From positions 1-32,192 of the forward strand of contig JAWQRN010000284.1 of assembly GCA_033557685.1 (NCBI GenBank): a stretch of DNA of 32,192 bases, given 5' to 3'. The notes beneath the pieces are model-generated. The model was not told the origin of the DNA. It ran no database searches and saw only the letters and a program-made list of their open reading frames with translations. The first letter of the stretch is position 1, and each line of letters starts with the position of its first letter. A program made the position numbers and the translations under genes. Below are positions 1 through 10,844 of this stretch, in pieces. This DNA is from Sperchopsis tessellata. Lineage: Eukaryota; Arthropoda; Insecta; Coleoptera; Hydrophilidae.

Positions 1-59
1 GAGCCTCTACACGGTTTCCACCCGGAAACAACATTCATACAGATACTAACCGTGGAAGT

Positions 60-600
60 CTATTACATTTAATAAGAAATGAGTTGCTAAGTCTGTTATA
101 AAGGTAAGAAAGAATGTAGTGAAATCATTGGAAACTGAGAATATGCAGAATTTTTTTGACGGGAATAAGAAGCTGTTCTGGAAGTAGGTAAAGAAAGCAA
201 AAGCTGGTGCAAATAATGGTACTTTAATTGGAGTGGAGAGTGAGCAAGGTGACAAGATTTAGGAAAGTTTTAAAAGAAAGAGAAAGGTGAAAATAATATT
301 TTTAAAATGTATTGAGTGGTATTACGGATTGTTGTGGAAGTGAATTACTAACTTTGGGTGACAGTCCTAATATCACTAAAGAAGTTGTGAGTGCGATGAG
401 AAATTTGAAAAATAGGAAAGCTGCAGAAGTGGGGAATCACTAGTGATATGTAGAAATATGAAGACGTAGTGGTTAAACGGTTACATAAGTTATTTAATGC
501 ATGATTGGAAGAACGGAAGTTGGATTGCAAGAATTATAGAGCAATAAGTTTAAGGAACATTACAGGATATATATTTGGGAATGTAGTTAATGATAAAGGG
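60..600 (+). mobile_element. Decayed non-LTR retrotransposon (LINE) fragment, linker into reverse transcriptase
   Basis: Plus-strand translation in shifting frames gives pieces typical of the stretch between endonuclease and reverse transcriptase in LINE ORF2. Around 170-230 there is a KLFWK-VKKAKAG-like piece followed by an acidic ESEQGDKI piece. Around 385-420 there is SAMRNLKNRKAA, matching the usual 'AI..LK..KA.G.D' segment. Around 470-565 there is VVKRLHKLFNA, then DCKNYRAISLRN, the conserved 'NYR.ISL' start of the RT domain. Stops and frameshifts show it is dead. It stops abruptly near 600, next to the minus-strand Gypsy-like remnant, so one probably truncated the other. It resembles the LINE at 13880-15212 in style. 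The assignment is from motif reading only. Confidence 0.6.
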
Positions 601-619
601 GACAACATTACAAAATAGG

Positions 620-2620
620 GAGCTCGGGATAAACAATGTACAAATTTTTTGTTTGTGACATGTGGTACAAAAATACAAAATCACTGTATGTAAGGCAACT
701 AAACTTACGGCATTTTGGATTGAACTCTAGTTCCGGCAACCTTGCTGTTGGGTAGTCACTAGCAGCACACGAAGTCAGGAGCACATGGCAGGTTGACGGC
801 AGATGAGACTTCTTTTTCATGACCAAATAATAAATGGATGTCTCAATCACCCAACTGCAGAACTTGCTGACCAAATTCGACCTAGCTTGGTCAATAACAA
901 CTTCATGACAGTTCATAAAATCCAACCCGAGGAATGCTTTACCAACTAAGTTCACCACAATCATCTGTTGAACCATGGAATAGCTTCGCAAGATTATGTA
1001 AGCCTTCACTTTTGCATAGATTAAAATTATATCACCACGAGCTATTCACACGTAAAGGTTTGTAACCTTTTCGAGATTCTCCTGGTTCACCATATCTGAT
1101 CTAACTACTGAAATATTGACTCCTGCGTCTATCATGAAATGGCATCTCTTCTTCTTAATACTACCATTCGAGATGAGACTATTCACATGATGCCGTATTC
1201 TGAATATCCTGGGGCCTTCTTTTATGCCCTCTAGTGTTTTCCTTGGCATTGCCCGAGGGTTTGACCCTGACACGATAATTTCTGCAAATGTACCCCACTT
1301 TTTCACACCTGTAGCAATTCATGTTCTTAAGATTCCTCTTGTGAGTACTTACTTTGTACAATTCAGCTACCTGAGCTGGTGTTGCTTACATTGTTACTTC
1401 TCGTATATACTTCCCCTTATATTGGATATGTATAGCTTTAAATTTGGCTGCCAATATATTTCGTTGCAGGTCTTTCTATAATGCTAGCAATATTTCTGGG
1501 TCTGTAAGCCAGTAACAAACATGTTTACTGCTTGACATATTCTTGTAGATCTCCGTAGGCAAGTCTAGTTAAGCTATCGATGTTGGCAGCATATTATTGT
1601 AAAGTTTACCCATTCTTTCGTTTCCGTACCGTTAATGGAGCTTAGTACATGCATTTCAAGTGGTAATACCCAAACCTTGATTACAGGACCTGTATCATAG
1701 TTTCAAAATTCCCTCTGCTATTCTTTGTAATATTTGCAGGACATACAGTTCCTGGCCTTGTAAAGCCATGGTGAGGTTAGTCACATTATCTGAGTTATCC
1801 TAGACATTATATTCAGCAACCATTTCAAATTATGTCTTTATCCTGCAGTCAGTCAGCGAAAGTCTCGATGTGTCATTTTCAGGTCGTCTGCTCTGAGGAC
1901 ATGTATTTTCTTTTCCACCTTTTCATTTACTTTCGAAAGTTTCAAGTCCAACTCGTCACTTTTATGTTCTATCAACATCAAATTTTCTTCAAGTTTACTT
2001 TCCAAATTACTAGAATTTCGTACCAGCCTCTGTTCAACTTTTATCTCAAATGTGAATTTTCTTGTATCAATCTGGAATTTGCTTCCAGTCTATTTCTAAA
2101 CTTCAAGAATTTGTTTTGCTCTCCAAAATTCTAAAATTTTCTACCAGCCTCTGGTTCAAATATTCTGGAAATTTTCTTGAATAAATCTGGAATTTTCTTG
2201 ATAAATCAAATCTGGAATTTTCTTGAAAAAATCTGGAATTTTTGTGAATAAATCTGGAATTTTTCTCTAGTTTACTTCCTTAACTTCTAGAATTTTCTTA
2301 AAGCTTCTGTTCTACTTTTGTTTCAAATGCTCTAGAATTTTCTTGTTCTTCTGGAATTCTCTTCTAATTTACTTTCTACACTTTTAGAGTTCTCGCTTAA
2401 CTTCTGTTCTATTTGGTCTCCAGTTTTTCTAAAAGTTTCTTCTAGTATACTTTCTAAACTTTTAGAATTTTCTTCTAGTTTGTTTTCCAAACTTTTAGAA
2501 TTCTCTCCGGTTCTTCTGGAACCCTCTTCTAGTGTAGAAATCTCTTGCAGCATGTTCCGAAACATTAACAGAATTTAATTCATGTTCATTGGTTCTTCTG
2601 CTTCCTCTTGTGTCAGACAT
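620..2620 (-). mobile_element. Gypsy-like LTR retrotransposon remnant, gag to protease (pseudogene)
   Basis: Read on the minus strand, the order is that of an LTR element. A candidate ATG lies at 2620 (MSDTRGSRRTN), followed by a glutamate/serine-rich coiled-coil region (about 2565-2040). Next is a capsid-like stretch (MALQGQELYVLQIL near 1770; NIDSLTRLAYGDLQEY near 1580-1540). Then comes a degenerate zinc knuckle (CYRCEKVGYICRNYR near 1320-1270, with the expected His and last Cys changed to Tyr). A retropepsin follows: FMIDAGVNISVVRSD near 1135-1085, where D-A-G stands for the usual D-T/S-G, then GLDFMNCHEVVIDQ near 930-885. Many frameshifts break it. No reverse transcriptase or integrase follows, because the remnant stops near 620, and no flanking LTRs were recognised. 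Gypsy is favoured over Pao or Copia from this order; the clade is unsure. Confidence 0.6.
2041..2565 (-). repeat. Degenerate tandem repeat coding a coiled coil in the gag remnant
   Basis: The plus strand shows 'TCTGGAATTTTCTTGA' or close variants again and again (for example five copies between about 2160 and 2275), and similar CTTTTAGAATTTTC units to about 2500. On the minus strand these read as repeated KLEENSKS/LE-type units with a heptad pattern, so they would encode a coiled coil at the N-terminal end of gag. Unit length varies, in keeping with slippage or unequal exchange. Confidence 0.6.
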
Positions 2621-2629
2621 TTTTTTAGT

Positions 2630-4780
2630 TGACCTAGTTTCCATTTATGACACACTTTTTGTTTAAACTGTTTAATGTAGTCAGTTAATAACACATATTT
2701 TACTTTTAATTTATTTATTATTTGTTCATAAACTTCACACCTGACAACACTGAAATGTTTTTATAGGTGCATAAATAACAATTCATCAAATTTAAAGCGC
2801 ATTTATTTTTAAAGTGCTTAGTTTACATTAACACAATAATATATTATACAAATGTATTTCTTGCAAGTATGTTTTTATTTAATAAACATAAAAACTTTCA
2901 ACGTTATAAATTGGTGTTACATTTTCTATTCATCCATACTGCACATGGGTCAGATGACTTGGGTATAGCGCTGCAATCAACTCGTCTAGCGAATAACATA
3001 GTGAAGTACTAGTTTTGTGAAAAATTAATTCTAAAATCAGGACAAACGGACCCGAATACATTTTTGGGATGCTGGAACAATCTCTCCAAAACTGGGTAGT
3101 ACGTCTGGTCATCCTAGGTAATGGTAATATTTAAAATATAAAAGTGCATGCATGATAATACTATGTTGATAAAAATATGGGATTCATTCAATATTTCTTA
3201 TGGTATTATTTCAGTACAGTCATAATGGCAATTTTATCAAAATCAACAAGTTTTAAAAAGTTATACAAACAATTGCTGTAACAAGTGACATCTTTCATCA
3301 ACATTAATTGTAGTTCACTGAATTTCATTGTTATAATAATATATAAAATGCTTGAAAACATATTTTAAAATAGACATAGAAAAAAAATTCCTTATAGATA
3401 AAACAATATGATGTTCAACAAAAATGATAAGAAAAGTATTAAATTGCATTAACCTTGCGATCATAAGGTTATCTACTGTAACACTTTTATGACATGGGCG
3501 AGTATAAAACAAGAATTAATTAGACAAGCACAGTGGCGAACGGGTTGACGTGTAATCATAGTTGTTTTGACATCTGTAGTTACTCTATTGCACAAATATT
3601 TTTAAAACACACTCCAAGTAACCAGGTTTACAATTTTAACTAAACTGATAGAATAATAATAACAATTTGGCTGTTAGTGCAGAGGTCTAAAACTAAGGAG
3701 AAACCTAAAAAATCTTGGAAGACTTACTGCACTAGTGAAGTATCAACTTAAATATTTGAGCAACCACTGACATTTAGGCGAAAAGCAAAAAGAAAAGCAT
3801 CAACCCTAGTAACCAAGTACACAACCTTTTCAAAAAGTGTAGACATTTGCATCACTTATTAATATATATTTAAAAATATTAACTTCCACCATAGTAATTA
3901 AACATATTTTGTTCAAATTTATATGACTAAGTTTTTTGTCCACAACTTTATATATCGTGGAACTATAGGGTATAGGCTTGAACAAACGAACATAAATTTT
4001 CTATTTGAGTAATCCGAGTGCAATGCATGCTAATCAAACAATATGTTTTTAGTAATTATAGAATGTGGAAAATTAAAATACCACAGTACCCTACACATGT
4101 GTATAACCATAAATATATTGAATATTCCAAAGCTCCAACCTTAGTACACAGCTTTCTTTATTTCAAATCTTGTCATTCCAACGCACCTGCAACTGGTGTT
4201 AGAAAAATAACAAAAAACTGATGTTAAAAAACTAGTATATTGTTTTAAATTCTTCAAACTTATTACAAAAAATTTCTTATATACATTTTAATACAACAAT
4301 TAACATATAGTATAAAATTATTATTAAACTACTACATTATATTCAAGTTTTTTTATTAACTATCAGGCTGACCTTAGATTCTGTCTGGATATTGGTTATA
4401 TGTATATCACACTTAGTATTTGAGTTACATGTACATAAAGTAACCCAAATAGTATGTAACAAAATTTTCAGATACTGACGTCAAATCCCTGATGTCAATT
4501 ATAAGCAATGAGACCAATATTTTTTTATATAAAAATATACAAGGCACTCATTAATTTAATCTTTTTAATTTGATCCATCCCATGAATTCAATCTGTTTAA
4601 CTGTCTGTTGAAAAATGCAACTAAATAATTCCATTTCCTCATTAATCAGAAACCTCAATAATTCGATCGCATAAGATTGTAATAGGATTCTCCATTAATT
4701 TGACTTTATGTTTTGTTTTAATCAAAAAATTGCTTTAAATTTTATCACCCCGGAAATACATTTCCATTAAGGGCGCTATG
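2630..4780. other. AT-rich non-coding stretch, nothing recognised
   Basis: I found no open frame with a recognisable domain, no RNA gene and no clear terminal repeats. Short open frames here look like chance in AT-rich DNA. It lies downstream of the 3' end of MMS22L and upstream of the start of the Gypsy-like remnant, so a 5' LTR of that element could be here but was not identified. Confidence 0.5.
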
Positions 4781-4789
4781 TGTCAGAAA

Positions 4790-5263
4790 GGAAAATTTAC
4801 AAATTTGTAAGGCACGGAGAAAATTAAACCTTTGGTCATTGGCAAATCATAGAAATGTGAGATCACATCCCGTTACCTATGATTGTAATAAAAGGGCCTG
4901 AGCGAACACAATCATATTTGAGAAATGGCTCATTAGGCAAAATGTTTTGTGAACAAAATCATAAGGTGCTTTTATTCTTCGACAATTGTTCGGCCACAAG
5001 GAAGATGTTCACATGAAACTCAAATCTCTTAGGCTGGAGATTTTTCTCTAAATTTAACGCATATTCTCCAACCAGTAACCATGGGCATTATCAGAAGCTT
5101 AAAAGTACATTTCGTAGTAGTACAAATGGTAGAATCTATAGATAAAAAGCAAGATCTCAATATAATTTCATATATCATATACCTGGAAAATAAAACTTTA
5201 AAGTCAACATATTTTGAAATTGTTCTAAAAAGCAAATTGTTCTACGAAAATATCTCTACATGA
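4790..5263 (+). pseudogene. Tigger/TIGD-like (pogo, Tc1/mariner) transposase fragment
   Basis: Plus-strand translation shows the DDE domain of a Tigger-type transposase across frameshifts. RKLNLWSLANHRN then SHPVTYDCNKRA and NTIIFEKWL (about 4815-4930) match the usual 'K..PLVIGKS.NPR' to 'W...IF..WL' segment. KVLLFFDNCSA (about 4962-4995) carries the second catalytic Asp. MGIIRSLKVHF (5081 onwards) is the 'QPMDQGIIRSLK' block with the preceding Gln, Pro and third catalytic Asp lost or shifted, and IDKKQDLNI follows. The N-terminal helix-turn-helix half was not found. The sequence differs clearly from the element at 25932-28649, so this is a separate family. It is dead. Confidence 0.7.
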
Positions 5264-6006
5264 ATCTTTTAAACTCGTGGAGGAGACAAAACATAGTATT
5301 AGCTTTTGAATAACAAAAACTCTTGTTGCTTCAGCTGCTCTTCCCCAAAACATGACCAGATATATAATGCATAATGATATTGGGTTTTTACTATTTCCTT
5401 ACAATATTTTTATCTTATCACATTATTCTTTTGCCTGATAATTCTGTCGAACTATATCTACAGTTTATGTTTTGTTTTCCAGTAACCATGATGACATGAT
5501 ACTTACGTAATATTCATGTAATTTTTTTATTAGTGCTGATATCCATATCACTTATAAATATGACTTTAAATTAACGTCAATATGATGGATGGACATCATT
5601 TAGAGACAACCAAATGACATCAATCAGGGACATCAAAATGATGTCATTCTTGGTCAATACTGGCCATTAATATATGACGTCAATATACCTCTTTGAACAG
5701 CCAATGTTTTCACACAATGATCACTTTGGCAAGGTTATTTATCAATACGTATGGTATAATCAACATCTCACATTGATGTCACATTACCAATATAAATAAG
5801 ACATCATAAATTGATCGAAAATTCATTGAAAAATTACGCTCTTCTTAGATTTGTGATGACACCAACCAAATATCCATATCTAATTAAGGTCATCATATTT
5901 GCTGGATTAAGACTGACTGCGAAGAGTATTACTATAATTATATCAAGGAAACTATGCTTTGCTTAAAAGTAACTTTACTATATTTCAACCAAAATATAAC
6001 AAGTAT
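5264..6006. other. Intergenic DNA 3' of MMS22L with repeated TGACGTCA-like motifs
   Basis: No gene was recognised. From 5570 to about 5885 the sequence holds many close relatives of TGACGTCA: AACGTCA near 5573, GACATCA near 5593, TGACATCA near 5616, GACATCA near 5630, TGATGTCA near 5639, TGACGTCA near 5675, TGATGTCA near 5773, GACATCA near 5808, then GTGATGACA and GTCATCA. MMS22L ends just to the right on the minus strand, so its 3' untranslated region probably runs into this stretch. I did not see a clear AATAAA on the minus strand close to the stop codon. Confidence 0.5.
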
Positions 6007-7629
6007 CTAAGCAGATAATGCAAATTCAATCTTGTCTAAATGTTGCCTAAGAGTATTATCAAAGCCGACACCACGCATTCTTTCAACTATAACTATTTGT
6101 TTTTTAATATCTGGAAGAAGGTCCTTCATATCTAATGGTATTAATTTAATTAATGTATAAACCAGTTGAAAATAATTGCTTGAACTGAATGGCAAATGTT
6201 TCTCAGTTGCAAAAAGAACAACCCGCTTTATTTCTCCACGTATATCAACATAGAATTCTGATAAAGCCAGTAACTTCAAAATTTCAATTGCAGCAGACTT
6301 GTGACTATGAAACATGATTACTTCCAAAATTCCAGGTAACACTTTTTGAACAACAACATTTACAATCTTCAAGTTTTTTGATTTCTCTAAAGCTATACAT
6401 ACCGTTCGTAAGGCTTTAAATGTATTTTCATCAGAGCTCTTACTTGAATGCCTTATAAAACTACTACTAATTTTGTCTAATATAAATGTAAAATGATTAA
6501 CACTTTCCAAGCATTTAAATACTGGCGAAATTGATGGCGTAAAAAATGGTAGATAACGTACTACCAAATCTTTTAAGGTTCGTTCTAAAAATGGATCAAC
6601 AGAATAATTTAAATTAAACAAACCTTGAAAGAATAAATGCCATGTTTTTTCTATTGTTCGTAAGACCAAAATATTAGGTGATTTACCCATTAAAACTTCC
6701 GTAGGAAGCAATAAAATATTAATAAGACGACTCAATAAACAATTTGATTTAGTTTTGTGATAAAGCAAAGAAGAGCAATGGAAAAACAAGTATGCCATAT
6801 TTGTATAAAGTTGAAGAGTACTTGATTCTGATAATGGGTTTAATAGATATGCTGCAATATTTCGGTCTATGTTACCAAAACAAATTTCACAAATTTCTTT
6901 GAGGCGCATTATGTACAATTGATCTGTAGCTTGAATATGAATTGCTCTAACAAGAGATAAAAATGGATCTTGGGATGCATTCTTAAGTTCAAGACAAGAA
7001 AAGACACTAAATTTCATAACCTTAACAGACAGCTGGTCATTATTGTCTGTATTGAATAGACAACAGCGTATCCAAGCCTGTACAATTATCTGCTCCTGAG
7101 CTGCAGATATAAATCTATTTTCTGGATAATCTTCAAGTAAAACACCTAAAAACTGATTTGAAACTTTTGATGCAACTAAATCACTAGCAAAATAAGTTAA
7201 ATGTTGTGACAGGAGTTCAGGAGTACTTCTTACGATTAATGCCGCCAATTTTCCAGTTTGCGGTGGTGCACTTGATAATATTGACACCTGTTTTAAACCT
7301 GGCAATATTGTGTTTAAAAATATATGTGACCATTCAAACCAAACACCTTCTCTATGAGCATTTTCTACTGTCCAAGTGATAGTGTTCAACAGAAAACATA
7401 AATCACTATGCTGGCAAGATTGCATATATCGATTTATCCATTTTCCGAATAAAATTGACTGATTTAGTTGTAGATTAGGACTTATATTAATGATGTAATC
7501 CAAACCTTCTAAAAATAATTTTATAAGGTAAAATTGTTCTCTGCTTTCAACTGTTTCATCCAGTAACTTGAGGAGAGTAGCTGCCATTGAAGTTTCAATG
7601 CTTCTGTTATTTTTCACGTATAAAGCTAT
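6007..7629 (-). CDS. MMS22L: MMS22L last coding exon (C-terminal half, DNA repair)
   Basis: This exon codes 540 residues and a TAG stop at 6009-6007. On the minus strand the acceptor is TTTTTCAG (AG at 7631-7630), and the first codons read IALYVKNN. Joined in phase 0 to the donor of exon 15234-16643, this gives HMSM-IALYVKN, which fits the conserved 'GHMAFLLMYAQKN' region of vertebrate MMS22L. The rest keeps family landmarks: alpha-helical repeats, SWIRCV-like 'QAWIRCCLF' near residue 180 of the exon, and a C-terminal end of KKQIVIVERMRGVGFDN then LRQHL. MMS22L binds TONSL and supports RAD51 loading at stalled replication forks in the nucleus; that role is known from the family and not shown here. 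The frame is open throughout with no stop, so the gene looks functional. Confidence 0.85.
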   Translation of the reverse strand: MALYVKNNRSIETSMAATLLKLLDETVESREQFYLIKLFLEGLDYIINISPNLQLNQSILFGKWINRYMQSCQHSDLCFLLNTITWTVENAHREGVWFEWSHIFLNTILPGLKQVSILSSAPPQTGKLAALIVRSTPELLSQHLTYFASDLVASKVSNQFLGVLLEDYPENRFISAAQEQIIVQAWIRCCLFNTDNNDQLSVKVMKFSVFSCLELKNASQDPFLSLVRAIHIQATDQLYIMRLKEICEICFGNIDRNIAAYLLNPLSESSTLQLYTNMAYLFFHCSSLLYHKTKSNCLLSRLINILLLPTEVLMGKSPNILVLRTIEKTWHLFFQGLFNLNYSVDPFLERTLKDLVVRYLPFFTPSISPVFKCLESVNHFTFILDKISSSFIRHSSKSSDENTFKALRTVCIALEKSKNLKIVNVVVQKVLPGILEVIMFHSHKSAAIEILKLLALSEFYVDIRGEIKRVVLFATEKHLPFSSSNYFQLVYTLIKLIPLDMKDLLPDIKKQIVIVERMRGVGFDNTLRQHLDKIEFALSA

Positions 7630-10109
7630 CTGAAAAATAAAATATAATAAATAATAATAAACATAAAAGGAATATAATTTGATACCAATATAAATACACT
7701 AATATATAAAATAATAATTAATTCATCCTCAACACCAATGAAACAATTTAAATCTTTGTATGGTTTAGTAATAAAAGTAAGAAGATTGAAGACTTATCTA
7801 AGAAGTTCATGCAATGAGTCACAACTGAATGGTTTCGCTTCTATGTGTGCCCGTAGTAAAATTGTCACATCAGAAATTTAAGACACACTATGTTTATAAT
7901 AAATATGCAAATATGTAATTTCTTTATAAAAAAAAAACAATGTTAATACAGCATGAAAATTGTGATATTTTTTAAATTAATAGATTTGCATAGTTAAATT
8001 TATATATTTGTTCTACAAGTAAATCATAACATTTTTACAATTTAGATATTTATGTGTGGAACACTTACTATATATAGGAAACTACTGTAAAAGTTTGCAA
8101 TGATAACCCTTTAATGTTTGTCATAAATCAATAAATTGCAATTAAAAAAAATATTTACATCTTCCCCAATTATTTAGATAGGGGGGCAGGAGTCATATGG
8201 CACCAATAGGTAGTAATGTGGTATATTGGTAAAATTCAATGATATTATAAATTAATTTTATATTTATCAGTTTAATTGCATTTATAAAAATAAAGAGTAA
8301 TTTTTTTAAAAAAATATCTGTTATTATTATTAAAGCAGCATATGATTTACGGTATCAAATAATAAAAAAAATGTATTTCAATGTCTGCTGCAGAAATATA
8401 TGTATACATAGGGATGCAGCAAGGTACTTGCTATCGAAGGGTATCAATAATGTACTCAGCTAGGTACCGGGTCAGTAATAAAATTTCTAACTTTGTTTTT
8501 TATAAAAATAAATAAATCACATTCTTAACTACCAAAAAGTTAAAAGGAACATTTTTATGTTTATACTAAAACAAGCTGTCACTAAAGAGGTCTACCTATG
8601 AAGAAGCACTTTGCTCAAGGGACAAACAAAAATGACATGATCGTCTAGTGAAAATACAGAGAGACCTAAAAAGAAATTTTGTGTTTATAGTAACTCAGAA
8701 ATATGTACGTGCACTTGGGAAGCGATGGTATTTCATAAAAAAATTAAAAGATAAAAGGTGAAAATGTCTACTGAACCAGAAACCTAGCTGTAAATGTCTG
8801 CTAATTCACAAAACCGATACATAAATTGAAAACAAAATTATTGCTAAGTAACAGGATAAAAATATGACAAGCAGAAATTTTATGTCCAACACTGTAAAAT
8901 GAACAGAGTTTTGAACTTCAAAAGGAAAGACTTGCGGTTAGGCACTTATTGTAATAAGAATACTCAATTGTACCAGTCCATTTTACAATCCTAGGAGCTT
9001 TTGTCCAAAATCAACTTTAGGTCAAAACAAGGAATAAAATTGAATGGCCAATCCTCAGAATGCAAGAGAATTTTGATGATAAGGTGCTTCAAAAAATATC
9101 TTTGGGTCGAAAAAAATGGAACTGAAAAGGAAATATGTGATCACTAAGATGGACAATAATTGAACATGAACAGAACATTTAAAATGATTAAGAAAATACC
9201 AGGAGGTTTAAAATATTTTATAAAAGAAAATATCAGATAGTATACACGCAAAATATTTCAAATAAATTATGAAGTGATATAATTAAGGTGTTCTCCGTCA
9301 ACTTCAATTTCACACATGCCAAGTATTCCTCGACACTGGCATGAACATAGACTTAAATTCTCCTGGTTTATTCTGGATGTAGGAGTTGACAGATTTGAAT
9401 GGACTTTGTAGAAGGACAAACCGGTATGTCTGCTACGCCTGACCCAAAATCTCCAACAAGGTGTCCTAAACCTATATTCACACTTCGACCATCTCACTAA
9501 ACAACAGCCTTATGTCCCAAAATTCTTTTTTGGACCTTGTATAAGGCCAAAACAGTATATCAGCCTATCTAGTAACATACATACCGTAATATTACAATCA
9601 ATTAATTTTATAATTTGATTTGAGGAGGTAAAAGAATTTTACTTTACTAACTGTCCATCTCTGGTGTCGAGTCCGTTTTTACCCCTGTTTGTTTTTATAA
9701 GGGTTTAAAATATTGGTTACAATATTTTGAGGATAGCTTATGATTTTTGATGTCTTTGTAGGTTTTATTTCAGATTCTTATTTTTCTTATCAAAGCTCAC
9801 TTATTTATGTTAACAATTTTAGTTATGACCCATTTTAAAAATTTCAAATAAATTTTTAATACTCAAAACGATAAGAAACTTACTAAGTGATACGAATATG
9901 CAAACTTAACTTAAACTTATGCACTATATTAGGCGAAACATAATTCACACCTATTTGTTGTCCAAGATAAAAAGCTGCTTTGTGCTAATCTCATTATATT
10001 TAAGAAGCATACTAAAGAAAACTACGCCTTAGTACTTATGAGCACAATCAAAATAAATTAAAAGTTTTATGTTAGTTTCAGGGTTATTAGAACAAGAAGA
10101 CTTGCAAAA

Positions 10110-10620
10110 AACAAAAAATCGGAAATAGACTAATCAACGATACTAAAGCTATTTTTGAAAAATTTAAGAATTTATATGCACAGATTGGCAGGAAACTAGC
10201 AAATAACATAATAAATCCAGACCTATGGCATGCTGTTAATCCCATACAAAACACAAAAGTTAATATATATGGCAGAGTGCACTGAAGCGGAAGTGCTACA
10301 AATATTAACTAAGCTAAAAGAAAATAAAACTCATGGAATGGAAAAAATACTATTTTTGAGAGCTACATGTCTTGATAATGTCTCTTGCGCCAACACACAG
10401 TCATCCCCCAGAATGAATGAAAATATCTACTGTGGCCATGGAAGTCTATGTATAGTACAATACATACTTGCCAAAATCACAAAAAAAATAATAAAAAACA
10501 GGGCAGAATACATAACCAAAAACATCTTGATCAACAAAAGTCAATATGCTTACCAAAAAAACTCCAACATAAGACGATACTTGTTAGATTTACAAAGCAA
10601 ATGCGATGAAGAAACTTGAA
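10110..10620 (+). mobile_element. LINE remnant, left part (split by a younger LINE)
   Basis: Plus-strand frames give TKAIFEKFKNLYAQIGRKL then ANNI near 10140-10210, the familiar 'FN.FF..IG..LA..I' linker of Jockey/CR1-type ORF2. TEAEVLQILTKLKENKTHG follows near 10275-10335, matching 'T..EV..II..LK..KS.G'. Further right is KIIKNRAEYITKNILINKSQYAYQ (about 10485-10555, slightly divergent), matching the 'R...Y......L...QYGF' block of RT fingers. Stops and frameshifts abound. The likely continuation of the same copy lies at 12956-13320, on the other side of the younger LINE. Confidence 0.55.
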
Positions 10621-10844
10621 GTAACGGTGAATAATGACAAAACTATTAGAATAATAGCTAAACTGAAACCTACAAACAATGGGTACAAAAAAATCAAAAT
10701 ATATGGTATTAACAAACGAGACACAGAAAAGATAATGATTAAAACAAATGAAAGAAAGTTGTGTAAGATAAAGCGCCAGCTACACATATTGACTCGGTAA
10801 TTCTTGGACCCAACTTTAATTGCGCATTATAAAAAATGAATTCT

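Noticed and set aside
8940..9130. Possible LINE endonuclease start (DLRLGTYCN-like piece)
   Set aside because: Only a few residues resemble the family and nothing downstream supports it.
9267..9497. 76-residue minus-strand open frame in the MMS22L intron
   Set aside because: Cys/Arg-rich translation with no recognisable motif spacing; the plus strand is no clearer.
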